This document shows positions 14,838 to 21,320 of a stretch of 21,320 bases of DNA, piece by piece. A model generated the notes under the pieces. That model was not told where the DNA came from. It was given only the letters and a program-made list of their open reading frames with translations, and did no database searches. The translations under genes and the position numbers were made by a program. Numbering within the stretch: the first letter of the stretch is position 1; every line of letters starts with the position of its first letter. Origin of the DNA: an uncultured Rubellimicrobium sp. (GTDB lineage: Bacteria; Pseudomonadota; Alphaproteobacteria; Rhodobacterales; Rhodobacteraceae); assembly GCA_902805995.1 (NCBI GenBank), contig CADCUU010000487.1, forward strand, positions 1 through 21,320, read 5' to 3'.

Positions 14838-16444
14838 TCGAGCCGCCAGAGCAGGTGGGCGTCGTCAAAGGACACCAGCTCGCCCGTCTGCATCAGATGC
14901 TCGACGACGCTGGCATGATGTTCCACGAACAGGCGGCCTTGATTGTCGGTGGCGTTCCGGGTCAGGCCGAACCACCGCGCCCCCTCCGCCCGGAGCCGCT
15001 CCAGCTCGGCGATGGCGGTGGCGTCGTCATCGTAAAGGCGCGCCCAGTCCCGGTCGTCGCCGCCCGGCGGGAACACCCAGCCCCGTCCGCGGCTGTAGTA
15101 GAGCGCGATGGGGTCCCCGACCGTCGGCGCAACCAGGATGGCGAGGTCGTCCGGCCGGCGCAGGCCCGCCAAGGCCTCGCCCAATTGCTGCCCGGCCTCG
15201 GCATAGGGCGTCTTGATCGACTCCAGCAGAGGGGAAAGAGACCCGATCAGCACCACCGCACCCAGGATCGCGACGCGGGCCATCCGACGCCCCAAGGCCA
15301 CCCCGCCAAGGCCGACCAGGACCACCACGGCCCGCCCGATCAGGAAGGCCATCGGCACATGGAACATGTGGAGGTTCCACGGATTCGCGGTGATCTCCCT
15401 CGCCCCCACGAGGTAGACCACGACCGCCCCGCCCAGCCAGACCAGCGGCAAGAGCGTGAGCGCCGGGTCCTGCCGCAGCTCCGCCGCGCTTGGCCAGAAC
15501 CAGAGCCCCACCAGCATGAGAAGGAGAAGCGGCCAGCCGTAGAACCAGTTGGTCGCGATCCATCCGGCCTTTTCCGTGTAGAAGGCTTCGGCGAAGAAGG
15601 CGGACAATCCGTCGTCCCAGAGATAGCCGCTCCCCGCGACGTGGTAGGGCGGCGTGGTCGTGCCCAGATGGATCGCCCAGGCGTAGTAGGCCACGACCAG
15701 CGCCAGCCCGACCGCGGAGGCCAGCGCCGACAGGCCCGCGATCTTCTTCTCCCCACGCAGCAGCGCCGCGCCCACGAGCCAGACCACGGCGAGCCCCGCC
15801 GAAAGCCCCGGAAGCTTGCACAGCACGCCCAGAGTGAAAGCCGCAGCCCCCAGGATCAGCAGGGCCGGCGGACCGCCCCGCCAGTACCGAACAAAGAGCC
15901 ACAGCCCGAGCGTGAGCATGGCCAGCATGGACGGGTCCGGCAGGAACGAGGTGTCGATGGCGATGGCGGCGGGCATCACCGCATAGGCGCCCGCGACCGC
16001 ATGAGCGTGCGGCTCGTCCCAGATCAGGGCGGCGAGGCGGTGCAGGGACACCAGGGTCACCAGCCCGAACAGCATCGCCACCAGCCGTCCGAACCAGTCG
16101 TGCCAGCCAAAGACGGCGTGCAGGATCGCGGTGATGTAGCTCAGGAGCTGGAACTCGCGTCCCTGGTAGCTCGGTCCCGGGCCGGTCCAGCTCACCTCCG
16201 GCAGGAAGATGTTCCAGCCGCCGGTCCGGAAGTTGTCCGCCATCATCGCCGTGCTGGCCTGCCGCCACGAGAAGGCGTCCACCAGCGGCTGGGTCACGAA
16301 GGGAAGCCGCAGCAGCACCGCCAGAAGCACGACGGCGCCCAGGGTCAGCAGATGCGCCCGTTTTATCGACTCCTCGCCGGGGACGCGGCGCGACAGGTCG
16401 GCGGGACGGATCGGCGCCCCGCGTTCGGGGCTGTCCGCCATCAT
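14825..16444 (-). CDS. GT39/ArnT-like membrane glycosyltransferase
   Basis: 539 residues. Start ATG 16444 overlaps the stop of the GT2 gene by 4 nt (ATGA). After a short cytoplasmic N-terminus, the first membrane helix begins near residue 30 (HLLTLGAVVLLAVLLRLPFV), followed by a periplasmic loop with DAFSWRQASTAMMADNF, which carries the Asp/Glu-type catalytic residue position of the PMT/ArnT fold. About ten further hydrophobic helices are visible to roughly residue 410, then a soluble C-terminal domain. Family members transfer a sugar from polyprenyl phosphate to lipid A or protein on the periplasmic face. With the coupled ArnC/DPMS-like GT2 and LAB_N protein it probably decorates a surface glycolipid. 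The sugar and acceptor are unknown; no arnB/arnA-type genes are present. Confidence 0.86.
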   Translation of the reverse strand: MMADSPERGAPIRPADLSRRVPGEESIKRAHLLTLGAVVLLAVLLRLPFVTQPLVDAFSWRQASTAMMADNFRTGGWNIFLPEVSWTGPGPSYQGREFQLLSYITAILHAVFGWHDWFGRLVAMLFGLVTLVSLHRLAALIWDEPHAHAVAGAYAVMPAAIAIDTSFLPDPSMLAMLTLGLWLFVRYWRGGPPALLILGAAAFTLGVLCKLPGLSAGLAVVWLVGAALLRGEKKIAGLSALASAVGLALVVAYYAWAIHLGTTTPPYHVAGSGYLWDDGLSAFFAEAFYTEKAGWIATNWFYGWPLLLLMLVGLWFWPSAAELRQDPALTLLPLVWLGGAVVVYLVGAREITANPWNLHMFHVPMAFLIGRAVVVLVGLGGVALGRRMARVAILGAVVLIGSLSPLLESIKTPYAEAGQQLGEALAGLRRPDDLAILVAPTVGDPIALYYSRGRGWVFPPGGDDRDWARLYDDDATAIAELERLRAEGARWFGLTRNATDNQGRLFVEHHASVVEHLMQTGELVSFDDAHLLWRLDQPG

Positions 16445-17496
16445 TCCGCGGCCTCCAGGTTCGTGGTTTCCCGGACCGAGTAATGCGTCCGCTCGGCCAC
16501 TCGTCCGTAGTAGATCCGCACGAGCACCTCGCTCAGGATGCCGAGGCTGAGGAGCTGGAGCGCCGACAGCGCCGACACGACGGTCAGGAGGAGGAGCGGG
16601 TTTCCGGTCAGGTCCACGCCGCCCAGGGTCTTCATCAGCAGCGCGACGACAAAGGCCATCCCGCTGAGGCCGAGGCAGAGGAGCCCGAGCCCGCCGAAGA
16701 GCCGCATAGGATGGGCCGAATAGTCGAGGAGGTACTTGAGCGTCAGCAGGTCGAGAAGCACCACGACCGTTCGCCAGAGCCCGTATTTCGTGACCCCCGC
16801 CACGCGGGGCCGGTGCGAGGTGGGCATCTCGGTCCAGCGGGCCCCGCGCTGCACCATCAGGATCGATACGAAGCGGTGCATGTCGCCGTAAAGCTCCAAC
16901 TCCGCGAGGAAGGGCCGCCGGATGACCTTGAGCGTGCAGCCCAGGTCGCGGATCGGCACGCGCGTGACCTTGCGGATCAGCTTGTTGGCGAGCCGCGACG
17001 GCAGCTTGCGGGTGATCTGCGCGTCCTGCCGGTCCCGCCGCCACCCGGCCACGAGGTCGTAGCCCTCCTCCAGCTTGGCGACCATGGCCGGGATGTCGGC
17101 GGGGTCGTTCTGGAGGTCGCCGTCGATGGTCACGATGGCGCCGAACTGCGCCCGGTCCATCCCGGCCCGCAGCGCCGAGGTCTGGCCGTAGTTCCGGCGC
17201 AGCATGACGAGCTTGACCCGTTCGTCCCCGGCGGCGATGGCCTGCATCATCCGCGCGCTGCCATCGCGCGAGCCGTCGTCCACGAGGATGATCTCGTAGG
17301 GCTTGCCGCTGGACAGGAGCGCGGCCGTCAGCTCCTCGTGGAGGCGGACGAGGTTGTCCTCCTCGTTGTGGATAGGCACCACGACCGAAATTCCGTCCAC
17401 CGGCTCCGGCTCCTGGAGGGATACGTTGTCCCGGGCGGCCTTCAGCCGACCGGCGGGGGCGAGGGCGACAGGGGCCGACATGATCTCTTCCGGCAT
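16441..17496 (-). CDS. DPMS/ArnC-like polyprenyl-phosphate glycosyltransferase, GT2
   Basis: 351 residues from ATG 17496, preferred because AGGATAGGA lies just upstream; in-frame ATGs at 17514 (no ribosome site) and 17481 are alternatives. The catalytic domain shows VVVPIHNEEDNL, IILVDDGSRDGS, the DxD-type IDGDLQNDP and GCTLKVIRRPF, typical of dolichol/undecaprenyl-phosphate sugar synthases. Two C-terminal membrane helices (about 270-295 and 305-330) match the GtrB/ArnC subgroup. It would load a nucleotide sugar onto undecaprenyl phosphate on the cytoplasmic face, supplying the co-translated GT39 protein. It is first in the pair. A modest promoter candidate (TTGTGA 17562-17557, 18-nt spacer, TCTAGT 17538-17533) lies upstream on the minus strand. 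Confidence 0.88.
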   Translation of the reverse strand: MPEEIMSAPVALAPAGRLKAARDNVSLQEPEPVDGISVVVPIHNEEDNLVRLHEELTAALLSSGKPYEIILVDDGSRDGSARMMQAIAAGDERVKLVMLRRNYGQTSALRAGMDRAQFGAIVTIDGDLQNDPADIPAMVAKLEEGYDLVAGWRRDRQDAQITRKLPSRLANKLIRKVTRVPIRDLGCTLKVIRRPFLAELELYGDMHRFVSILMVQRGARWTEMPTSHRPRVAGVTKYGLWRTVVVLLDLLTLKYLLDYSAHPMRLFGGLGLLCLGLSGMAFVVALLMKTLGGVDLTGNPLLLLTVVSALSALQLLSLGILSEVLVRIYYGRVAERTHYSVRETTNLEAAE

Positions 17497-17582
17497 TGTC
17501 CTATCCTGCGACATACGTGAACCCGCGGCCTCACTAGAAGCGAAAGCGAGGTTCCCTCACAAGCCGGGTTCGGGGCCGGGCG

Positions 17583-17756
17583 TCAGTCGCCGACCATGGG
17601 GTTGCCCAAAGGCAATGGGAGCGCGACGGCCTGCCCGGTGTAGTACCGACTGGAGCGCAAGCGGTCCACGTCATTTAGGGCGATGCCCAGCTTGTCGCCG
17701 TCCGAGATGCCGAGCCCGATCTTGCCGGCACCATCGATGGTCACGCCGCCTGACAT
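17583..17756 (-). CDS. Short open frame, 57 codons, possible gene remnant
   Basis: I do not recognise it. From ATG 17756 the frame reads MSGGVTIDGAGKIGLG, then a segment with DKLGIALNDVDRLRSSRYY and a C-terminus ALPLPLGNPMVGD. The phrasing looks protein-like (Gly-rich beta turns, then a compact end) rather than random antisense. The frame stays open upstream for 27 codons to a TGA at 17840-17838, and the ATG has no good ribosome site, so it could be the C-terminal stump of a longer, broken gene such as a tail or fibre-type protein. Codons such as CTA, AAT and GGT are less GC-biased than those of nearby genes. Treat as low confidence. Confidence 0.35.
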   Translation of the reverse strand: MSGGVTIDGAGKIGLGISDGDKLGIALNDVDRLRSSRYYTGQAVALPLPLGNPMVGD

Positions 17757-17962
17757 CGGGGCTCGACTGGCAGCTTCGAGGACGGCGGGGGCGCGACTGC
17801 GACCCTCGGGGCAGGCGTGCGGATCGGCGCGGGCCGCTCAGGTCCGGCGGTTATGGCCGATGCGCAGGGCTTCTCCTCGCCGCGACGGCGGCGGGACCAA
17901 GGCCGATCGGTCTGACCTTAGCGATGCGCGCCCACCAGGGCCAAGCTGCTGCCGCTTGCCGG
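17757..17962. other. Stretch with no supported gene
   Basis: Between the short frame and the secreted peptide no frame on either strand shows a ribosome site with recognisable protein. Together with the 57-codon frame this makes the longest gene-poor area of the window, consistent with decayed sequence. Confidence 0.4.
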
Positions 17963-18262
17963 TTAGCGCGAGGTGCAGGAGGACGACATGCCGCCGCCGG
18001 CGGGGGAGCAGATCCAGCTTCCATGGCCCAAGTGGCGCTGGCTCACGGTGCGCACCGTTTCGGCCTGGATTGCGGTCGACGCAGCCGTGGCGGCGTTGGA
18101 GAACCAGTCGAATGCGAGGCCCGGCCCGGCCTTGCCGCTGGGCGCGGCGGCTGTCCAAGTCGGCGTGTCCTGGATGGAAAGCTGGTGAGCGGAGGCGGCC
18201 CCGGAGGCCACGGTGAGGATCAGGCTGAGGAACAGGGCACGGCAGGCATTGGGACGGGTCAA
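17963..18262 (-). CDS. Small secreted protein of unknown function, TTG start
   Basis: 99 residues. The start is TTG 18262, fixed by a perfect AGGAGG (18273-18268) five bases upstream and by the signal peptide that begins there: Thr-Arg-Pro-Asn, then hydrophobic LFLSLILTVASGAASA with likely cleavage after ASA near residue 25. The mature part of about 74 residues starts HQLSIQDTPTW, is Ala/Ser/Thr-rich, and ends with two cysteines in SWICSPAGGGMSSSCTSR, which could form one periplasmic disulfide. I do not recognise a family. It is a single gene with its own leader, which carries a strong hairpin (18285-18318). Signal peptide plus ribosome site make it a real gene in my judgement. Confidence 0.68.
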   Translation of the reverse strand: MTRPNACRALFLSLILTVASGAASAHQLSIQDTPTWTAAAPSGKAGPGLAFDWFSNAATAASTAIQAETVRTVSQRHLGHGSWICSPAGGGMSSSCTSR

Positions 18263-18284
18263 GACGGCCTCCTGCAGGGGTGCG

Positions 18285-18318
18285 GGTCAAGGGTCCGCAG
18301 TCGCGGACCGGCATGACC
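18285..18318 (-). promoter_or_regulatory. Strong hairpin in the leader of the secreted small protein
   Basis: GGTCCGC (18292-18298), loop AGTC, GCGGACC (18303-18309) is a perfect 7-bp stem. Outside it GGTCA (18285-18289) pairs with TGACC (18314-18318) across a small internal loop. It begins 12 nt upstream of the AGGAGG of the TTG-started gene. It could be a leader structure affecting translation or stability, or a back-up terminator for transcription from the GH26-like gene. Confidence 0.5.
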
Positions 18319-18449
18319 AGACGGTGCCCTAGCGGCAAGGCAACTTTTGGGCCCCCGGGGGGCGATGCAGGGGTCGTTCCGGGGCCTTACGCGGCGATCA
18401 GCCGACAGTCTTTGCCCATTCCGGCGATTAGTCGCCCGACAGAAACAAA

Positions 18450-18473
18450 AGGGCGGACCCTAAGGCCCGCCCT
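18450..18473 (-). terminator. Rho-independent terminator of the GT2-GH26 transcript
   Basis: On the minus strand AGGGCGGGCC pairs with GGTCCGCCCT around a TTAG loop (one G-U pair), followed by TTTTGTTTC. It begins 26 nt after the stop of the GH26-like gene. This is the clearest intrinsic terminator in the window. Confidence 0.88.
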
Positions 18474-18499
18474 GCCGCGATCTCGCCGGTTTTCCGGTC

Positions 18500-19453
18500 T
18501 TAGTTCGCAAGCTGCTCGACAGGTTGGTCGGGTTGCACTGTCTGGGCCGCGGCGACGACGGGCTCTCCGGTCACGCGGCTGTCGATGCGCCAATCGGGAA
18601 AGCCGAATCCGTTGGGCCAGGGATAGACCTCCTGCTGGTTGAAGTAGACCACACCCACAAGGTTCGGCATGTCGGGCTGGGGCTGGCGGACGCTGTTCTC
18701 CCAATCGGCGACGTAGGCTGCGTCGCCGGTGTAGCCCAGCTCGGCCACCACGACCGGCTTGTTGAACTGCGCGGCCCTCGCATAGCGCTCCGTCAGGAGC
18801 TCCTCAAAGGAGAGCGCCCGGCCCAGCACCCCCTCCTCGTAGTCCTGGTAGCCGAAGATCGACAGGCCCACGAGGTCGACGTAGTCGTCGCCGGGATAGT
18901 ACCGCTCCATCCCTTCCAGGCCCAGGGGCGACCAGATCGCGTTGATCCGGGGCGCCTCCTCGCGGCAGATGCCGATCATGCGGCGATAGGCGGAAATGTA
19001 GTCTTCGGGCGTCCAGCCCGACCAGATGAACTGGCCGTCCTCGTAGTCCATCTCCTGGCCCCAGCGGACCGAGACGGGACTTTGGAGCGTCCCGATCACC
19101 TCGCAGACCGCGCGCATGTTCGCGTCGTACTGGCCGGAGGCGATGCCGTTGCGCAGGTAGTCGGGCGTGTTGCGTTCGTCGCGGGACCAGGTCCAGGGCT
19201 CGATGGTGATCATCAGCGCCCGATTGCGTTCGAGAGCATAGCTGTCGGCTGCGGCGAGGGAGTCGAGCGAGACGTCTTCCCAGGGGAGAAAGATGTGCTC
19301 GATGGTCACCTCGGCCGAGGGCTGCTCGTAGTATCCGCCGGGATCGTAGGAGCCGTAGGGCAGCGGGCCGGGCGGGGCCGCGAGCGCGGCGCAAGTCCCC
19401 ATCAGGAGCGTGAGCCCGGCGGCGGCAGGGATGCGGGATGTCCGGGTTCGCAT
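18500..19453 (-). CDS. Secreted GH26-like glycoside hydrolase
   Basis: 317 residues from ATG 19453, with GGAGAG eight bases upstream; the frame is open well beyond it but that part is antisense-like translation of the GT2 gene. A signal peptide covers about residues 1-26 (AGLTLLMGTCAALA core). The TIM-barrel shows ITIEPW (82-88), the probable acid/base in SVRWGQEMD (Glu134), WSGWTPEDYISAYRRM (144-159), and the probable nucleophile in VVVAELGYTG (Glu238), an arrangement like GH26 beta-mannanase/lichenase enzymes. The His that often precedes the acid/base in GH26 is Gln here. It follows a cellulose-synthase-like gene by 56 nt, so it probably trims or releases the exported beta-glycan, as BcsZ does for cellulose. 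Substrate is not known. Confidence 0.83.
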   Translation of the reverse strand: MRTRTSRIPAAAGLTLLMGTCAALAAPPGPLPYGSYDPGGYYEQPSAEVTIEHIFLPWEDVSLDSLAAADSYALERNRALMITIEPWTWSRDERNTPDYLRNGIASGQYDANMRAVCEVIGTLQSPVSVRWGQEMDYEDGQFIWSGWTPEDYISAYRRMIGICREEAPRINAIWSPLGLEGMERYYPGDDYVDLVGLSIFGYQDYEEGVLGRALSFEELLTERYARAAQFNKPVVVAELGYTGDAAYVADWENSVRQPQPDMPNLVGVVYFNQQEVYPWPNGFGFPDWRIDSRVTGEPVVAAAQTVQPDQPVEQLAN

Positions 19454-19509
19454 GTGGTGTTCTCTCCAGCGGATGGTTGCGTCGTGATGTGGCGGGATGG
19501 GCATGGCGG

Positions 19510-21306
19510 TCAGTTCCATGGCAGGTTCCAGCGGTACTCCATGGGCGGCCCGCCCACGTCGCTGCCGGCGCCGGAGACGCGGTAGCTCACCTGGACCGGC
19601 GCGAACTGTTCCGCCCCGATCGTCAGGCCGTAGACGCCTTCGGTCAGGCGGGCGTTGGCCGTGAAGCCCGTGAGTATCATCAGGACCGTGATGGTCGCGA
19701 CGTGCAGCGCGGCGTCCCGGGTGCGTCCAAGGAAGGTCCACCCGTTCTCGTAGGCATGGCGCAGGACGATGACGGCGACTGTGATCGTGTAGAGAAGGCC
19801 GGTGAACAGCGCGAGGACGTAGAAGCCCAGCGCCACGTCGAGGTGGCTCACCGCGAGGACGGGGGCGAGGCAGCCCAGGGCCAGCACCGAATAGACCCCG
19901 AGGACCCGGTAGGGCAGCCGCCCGCGCGCGGCCTCTCCCTTGGGGGTGATGCGGAAGTCCACGAAGCGCCCGGTCAGCCTGTCCCGCACGGCCATCAGGC
20001 AGCCCCAGACCACCCAGGGCCATTGCAGCAGGACGAAGAGGATCTTCTCCCAGCTCATGAGGCGGGCGTCGAAGGGGCGGAAGAGCCCGAAGGCCTTTTG
20101 CGCGGTGGCCAGCCCCAGCAGCGCCAGGGAGGCCGGCGCGGCATGGAGCACATAGGCCGGCCATGTCACTGCGGAGTAGCGGATATCGAGCGCCACGGCG
20201 AGCAGCGGCAGCAGGTACATGGCCGTCAGGGTGATCGCGAACATCGGGTAGATGAGCTGGCAGAACAGGAACTGCGCCCGGAGCCGCCAGCACAGTCCTG
20301 GCAGGAAGCGGGGGGTGTGTTGCAGCAGAAGCGTCACGAGGCTGCGCGACCACTGGAATTCCTGCGTGACCATGTCCGCGACAGTGGCGGGGCCGTCGCC
20401 CACCGCGATGGCGTCGATGGCGTGCACGCCCTTCCACCCGCCCGAGTTCATCATGAGCGTGGTGGAGTGATCCTCGGCCAGTTCCGGCCCGAGCCCGCCG
20501 ATGGCCTTCAGCGCCGCGGTGCGCACGGCGTAGTGCGACCCGATGCACATGGGCGCGAAGCCGTTGGTGTAGCCCGACTGGAGCAGGCCATGGAACGCGC
20601 CCTCGGTGTAGAGCCGCGTCCGCGCCGCCCAGTTCTCGCGGGCGTTGGAGGCGCAGATCGACGGGGCGCTCACATAGCCCACCGCCGGGTCCGCGAAGGG
20701 GCGGAGCACCTCGCGCAGGTAGCCCGGCCGGGGCACGTGGTCGGAGTCGAGCTGGCTCACGACATCGTAGTCGTCGTAGCCCCAGCGGTCGTAGAAGTGG
20801 GCGAGGTTGCCTTCCTTGCAGCGGGTCCGCCGGGGCCAGGACGTGCGGTGATACTCGGCGACACCCTTGCGGCAGGACACCTTCACGCCATGCGCGCGAC
20901 ACCAGGCCAGGGTCTCGGGCGAGGGATCCTCGTCGGCGAGCCAGGTGTCGTGGGGATAGTCCTGGGCCAGCATCGCCCGGAGCGTCCGGCGCACGACGGA
21001 CCAGGGCTCCGACGGGGTCTTGGTGGTGACCATCGCCACGCGCCACTGGCCGGGCACCGGGTCGGGCGCAGAGGAGCGGGCCGCGCGGAGCGTGAAGACC
21101 ACGTACCAGATGCCCAGGACCTGCACCCAAAGCAGGAGCGCCGTCACCACGACGAAGCGGCCCCATCCGACCACATGGGCCGGGTCGAGCCACCACTGCC
21201 AGAAGTAGAGCGACGCCACCGCCCAGACGGCCACGAGACCCGCCTGGAGCCACCAGCGCCAGCCGGTCACGACAGGGGACAGTAAGGGGTCACGCGGCGC
21301 GATCAT
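19510..21306 (-). CDS. Cellulose-synthase-like membrane GT2 glycosyltransferase
   Basis: 598 residues; ATG 21306 is preceded by GGAGG at 6 nt spacing. Two N-terminal membrane helices (about 16-38 and 50-72) lead into the GT-A domain: LADEDPS (Asp125), the DxD motif QLDSDH (Asp187, Asp189), the acceptor-base motif AEDHSTT (Glu278-Asp279) and QEFQW (315-319) in the place of the QxxRW motif of processive synthases. At least five further helices follow from about residue 340. The C-terminus is a short soluble tail with no visible PilZ RxxxR motif, so direct c-di-GMP control as in BcsA is unlikely. It probably polymerises and exports a beta-linked exopolysaccharide, with the downstream GH26-like enzyme. 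No BcsB-like partner is in the window. The polymer is unknown. Confidence 0.88.
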   Translation of the reverse strand: MIAPRDPLLSPVVTGWRWWLQAGLVAVWAVASLYFWQWWLDPAHVVGWGRFVVVTALLLWVQVLGIWYVVFTLRAARSSAPDPVPGQWRVAMVTTKTPSEPWSVVRRTLRAMLAQDYPHDTWLADEDPSPETLAWCRAHGVKVSCRKGVAEYHRTSWPRRTRCKEGNLAHFYDRWGYDDYDVVSQLDSDHVPRPGYLREVLRPFADPAVGYVSAPSICASNARENWAARTRLYTEGAFHGLLQSGYTNGFAPMCIGSHYAVRTAALKAIGGLGPELAEDHSTTLMMNSGGWKGVHAIDAIAVGDGPATVADMVTQEFQWSRSLVTLLLQHTPRFLPGLCWRLRAQFLFCQLIYPMFAITLTAMYLLPLLAVALDIRYSAVTWPAYVLHAAPASLALLGLATAQKAFGLFRPFDARLMSWEKILFVLLQWPWVVWGCLMAVRDRLTGRFVDFRITPKGEAARGRLPYRVLGVYSVLALGCLAPVLAVSHLDVALGFYVLALFTGLLYTITVAVIVLRHAYENGWTFLGRTRDAALHVATITVLMILTGFTANARLTEGVYGLTIGAEQFAPVQVSYRVSGAGSDVGGPPMEYRWNLPWN

Positions 21307-21320
21307 CCCTTGCCTCCAAG

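Noticed and set aside
14429..16483. Very long open frame (684 codons) on the plus strand opposite the GT39 gene
   Set aside because: Its translation is low-complexity, rich in Arg, His, Gln and Pro, with no domain; it is the antisense shadow usual in GC-rich coding DNA.
19454..21253. 600-codon extension upstream of the GH26-like protein, same frame
   Set aside because: It overlaps the cellulose-synthase-like gene, has shadow composition, and would bury a good signal peptide and ribosome site at 19453.

Overview
This 21.3 kb window is very GC-rich (roughly 70% by eye) and comes from an alphaproteobacterium, most likely a Rhodobacterales/Rhodobacteraceae (roseobacter-type) member. The best evidence is a minus-strand sqdB-sqdD-sqdC set in the gene order described for the sulfolipid locus of Rhodobacter sphaeroides. 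A YcjX/YcjF pair and an HWE/HisKA_2-type histidine kinase fit the same group. The genus cannot be fixed from the sequence alone. No tRNA, rRNA, CRISPR array, insertion sequence or prophage was seen.

Layout: (1) 1-1979 (+), the C-terminal part of a YcjX-like P-loop protein overlapping a complete YcjF/DUF697 membrane protein. (2) 2000-5061 (-), sulfolipid genes sqdB, sqdD, sqdC. (3) 5174-6169 (-), an orphan PAS/HisKA_2 histidine kinase. (4) 6426-11844, a compact sugar-acid module: an apsD-like dehydrogenase, a RuBisCO-like protein (RLP) and a DUF1537 kinase, joined by 4-nt overlaps on the minus strand, then an FCD/GntR regulator, then a divergent apnO-like oxidoisomerase. This matches the non-classical D-apiose route through 3-oxo-isoapionate. 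(5) 11884-14390, a secreted SH3 protein, an FAD monooxygenase and an unknown helical protein preceded by three phased GATTC sites. (6) 14526-17496, a LAB_N small membrane protein facing a DPMS/ArnC-like GT2 and an ArnT-like GT39 transferase, probably a lipid-linked sugar transfer cassette. (7) 17500-18262, a gene-poor stretch with a 57-codon frame and a TTG-started secreted peptide. (8) 18450-21306 (-), a cellulose-synthase-like GT2 and a secreted GH26-like hydrolase ending in a clear Rho-independent terminator.

Most of the window concerns the cell surface (sulfolipid, glycolipid or lipid A decoration, exopolysaccharide) plus one catabolic module. The most notable part is region 4. Four copies of a CTGGTAT-type element flank the gntR gene. 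One pair lies over a consensus TATAAT upstream of apsD and the other lies between gntR and apnO, so one regulator probably controls both arms of the pathway. The RLP keeps the Lys/Asp/Glu metal-binding cluster of RuBisCO. Because no tetrose-phosphate isomerases, lactonase or transporter are present, it is open whether it is the decarboxylase (OiaX type) or the transcarboxylase/hydrolase (OiaT type).
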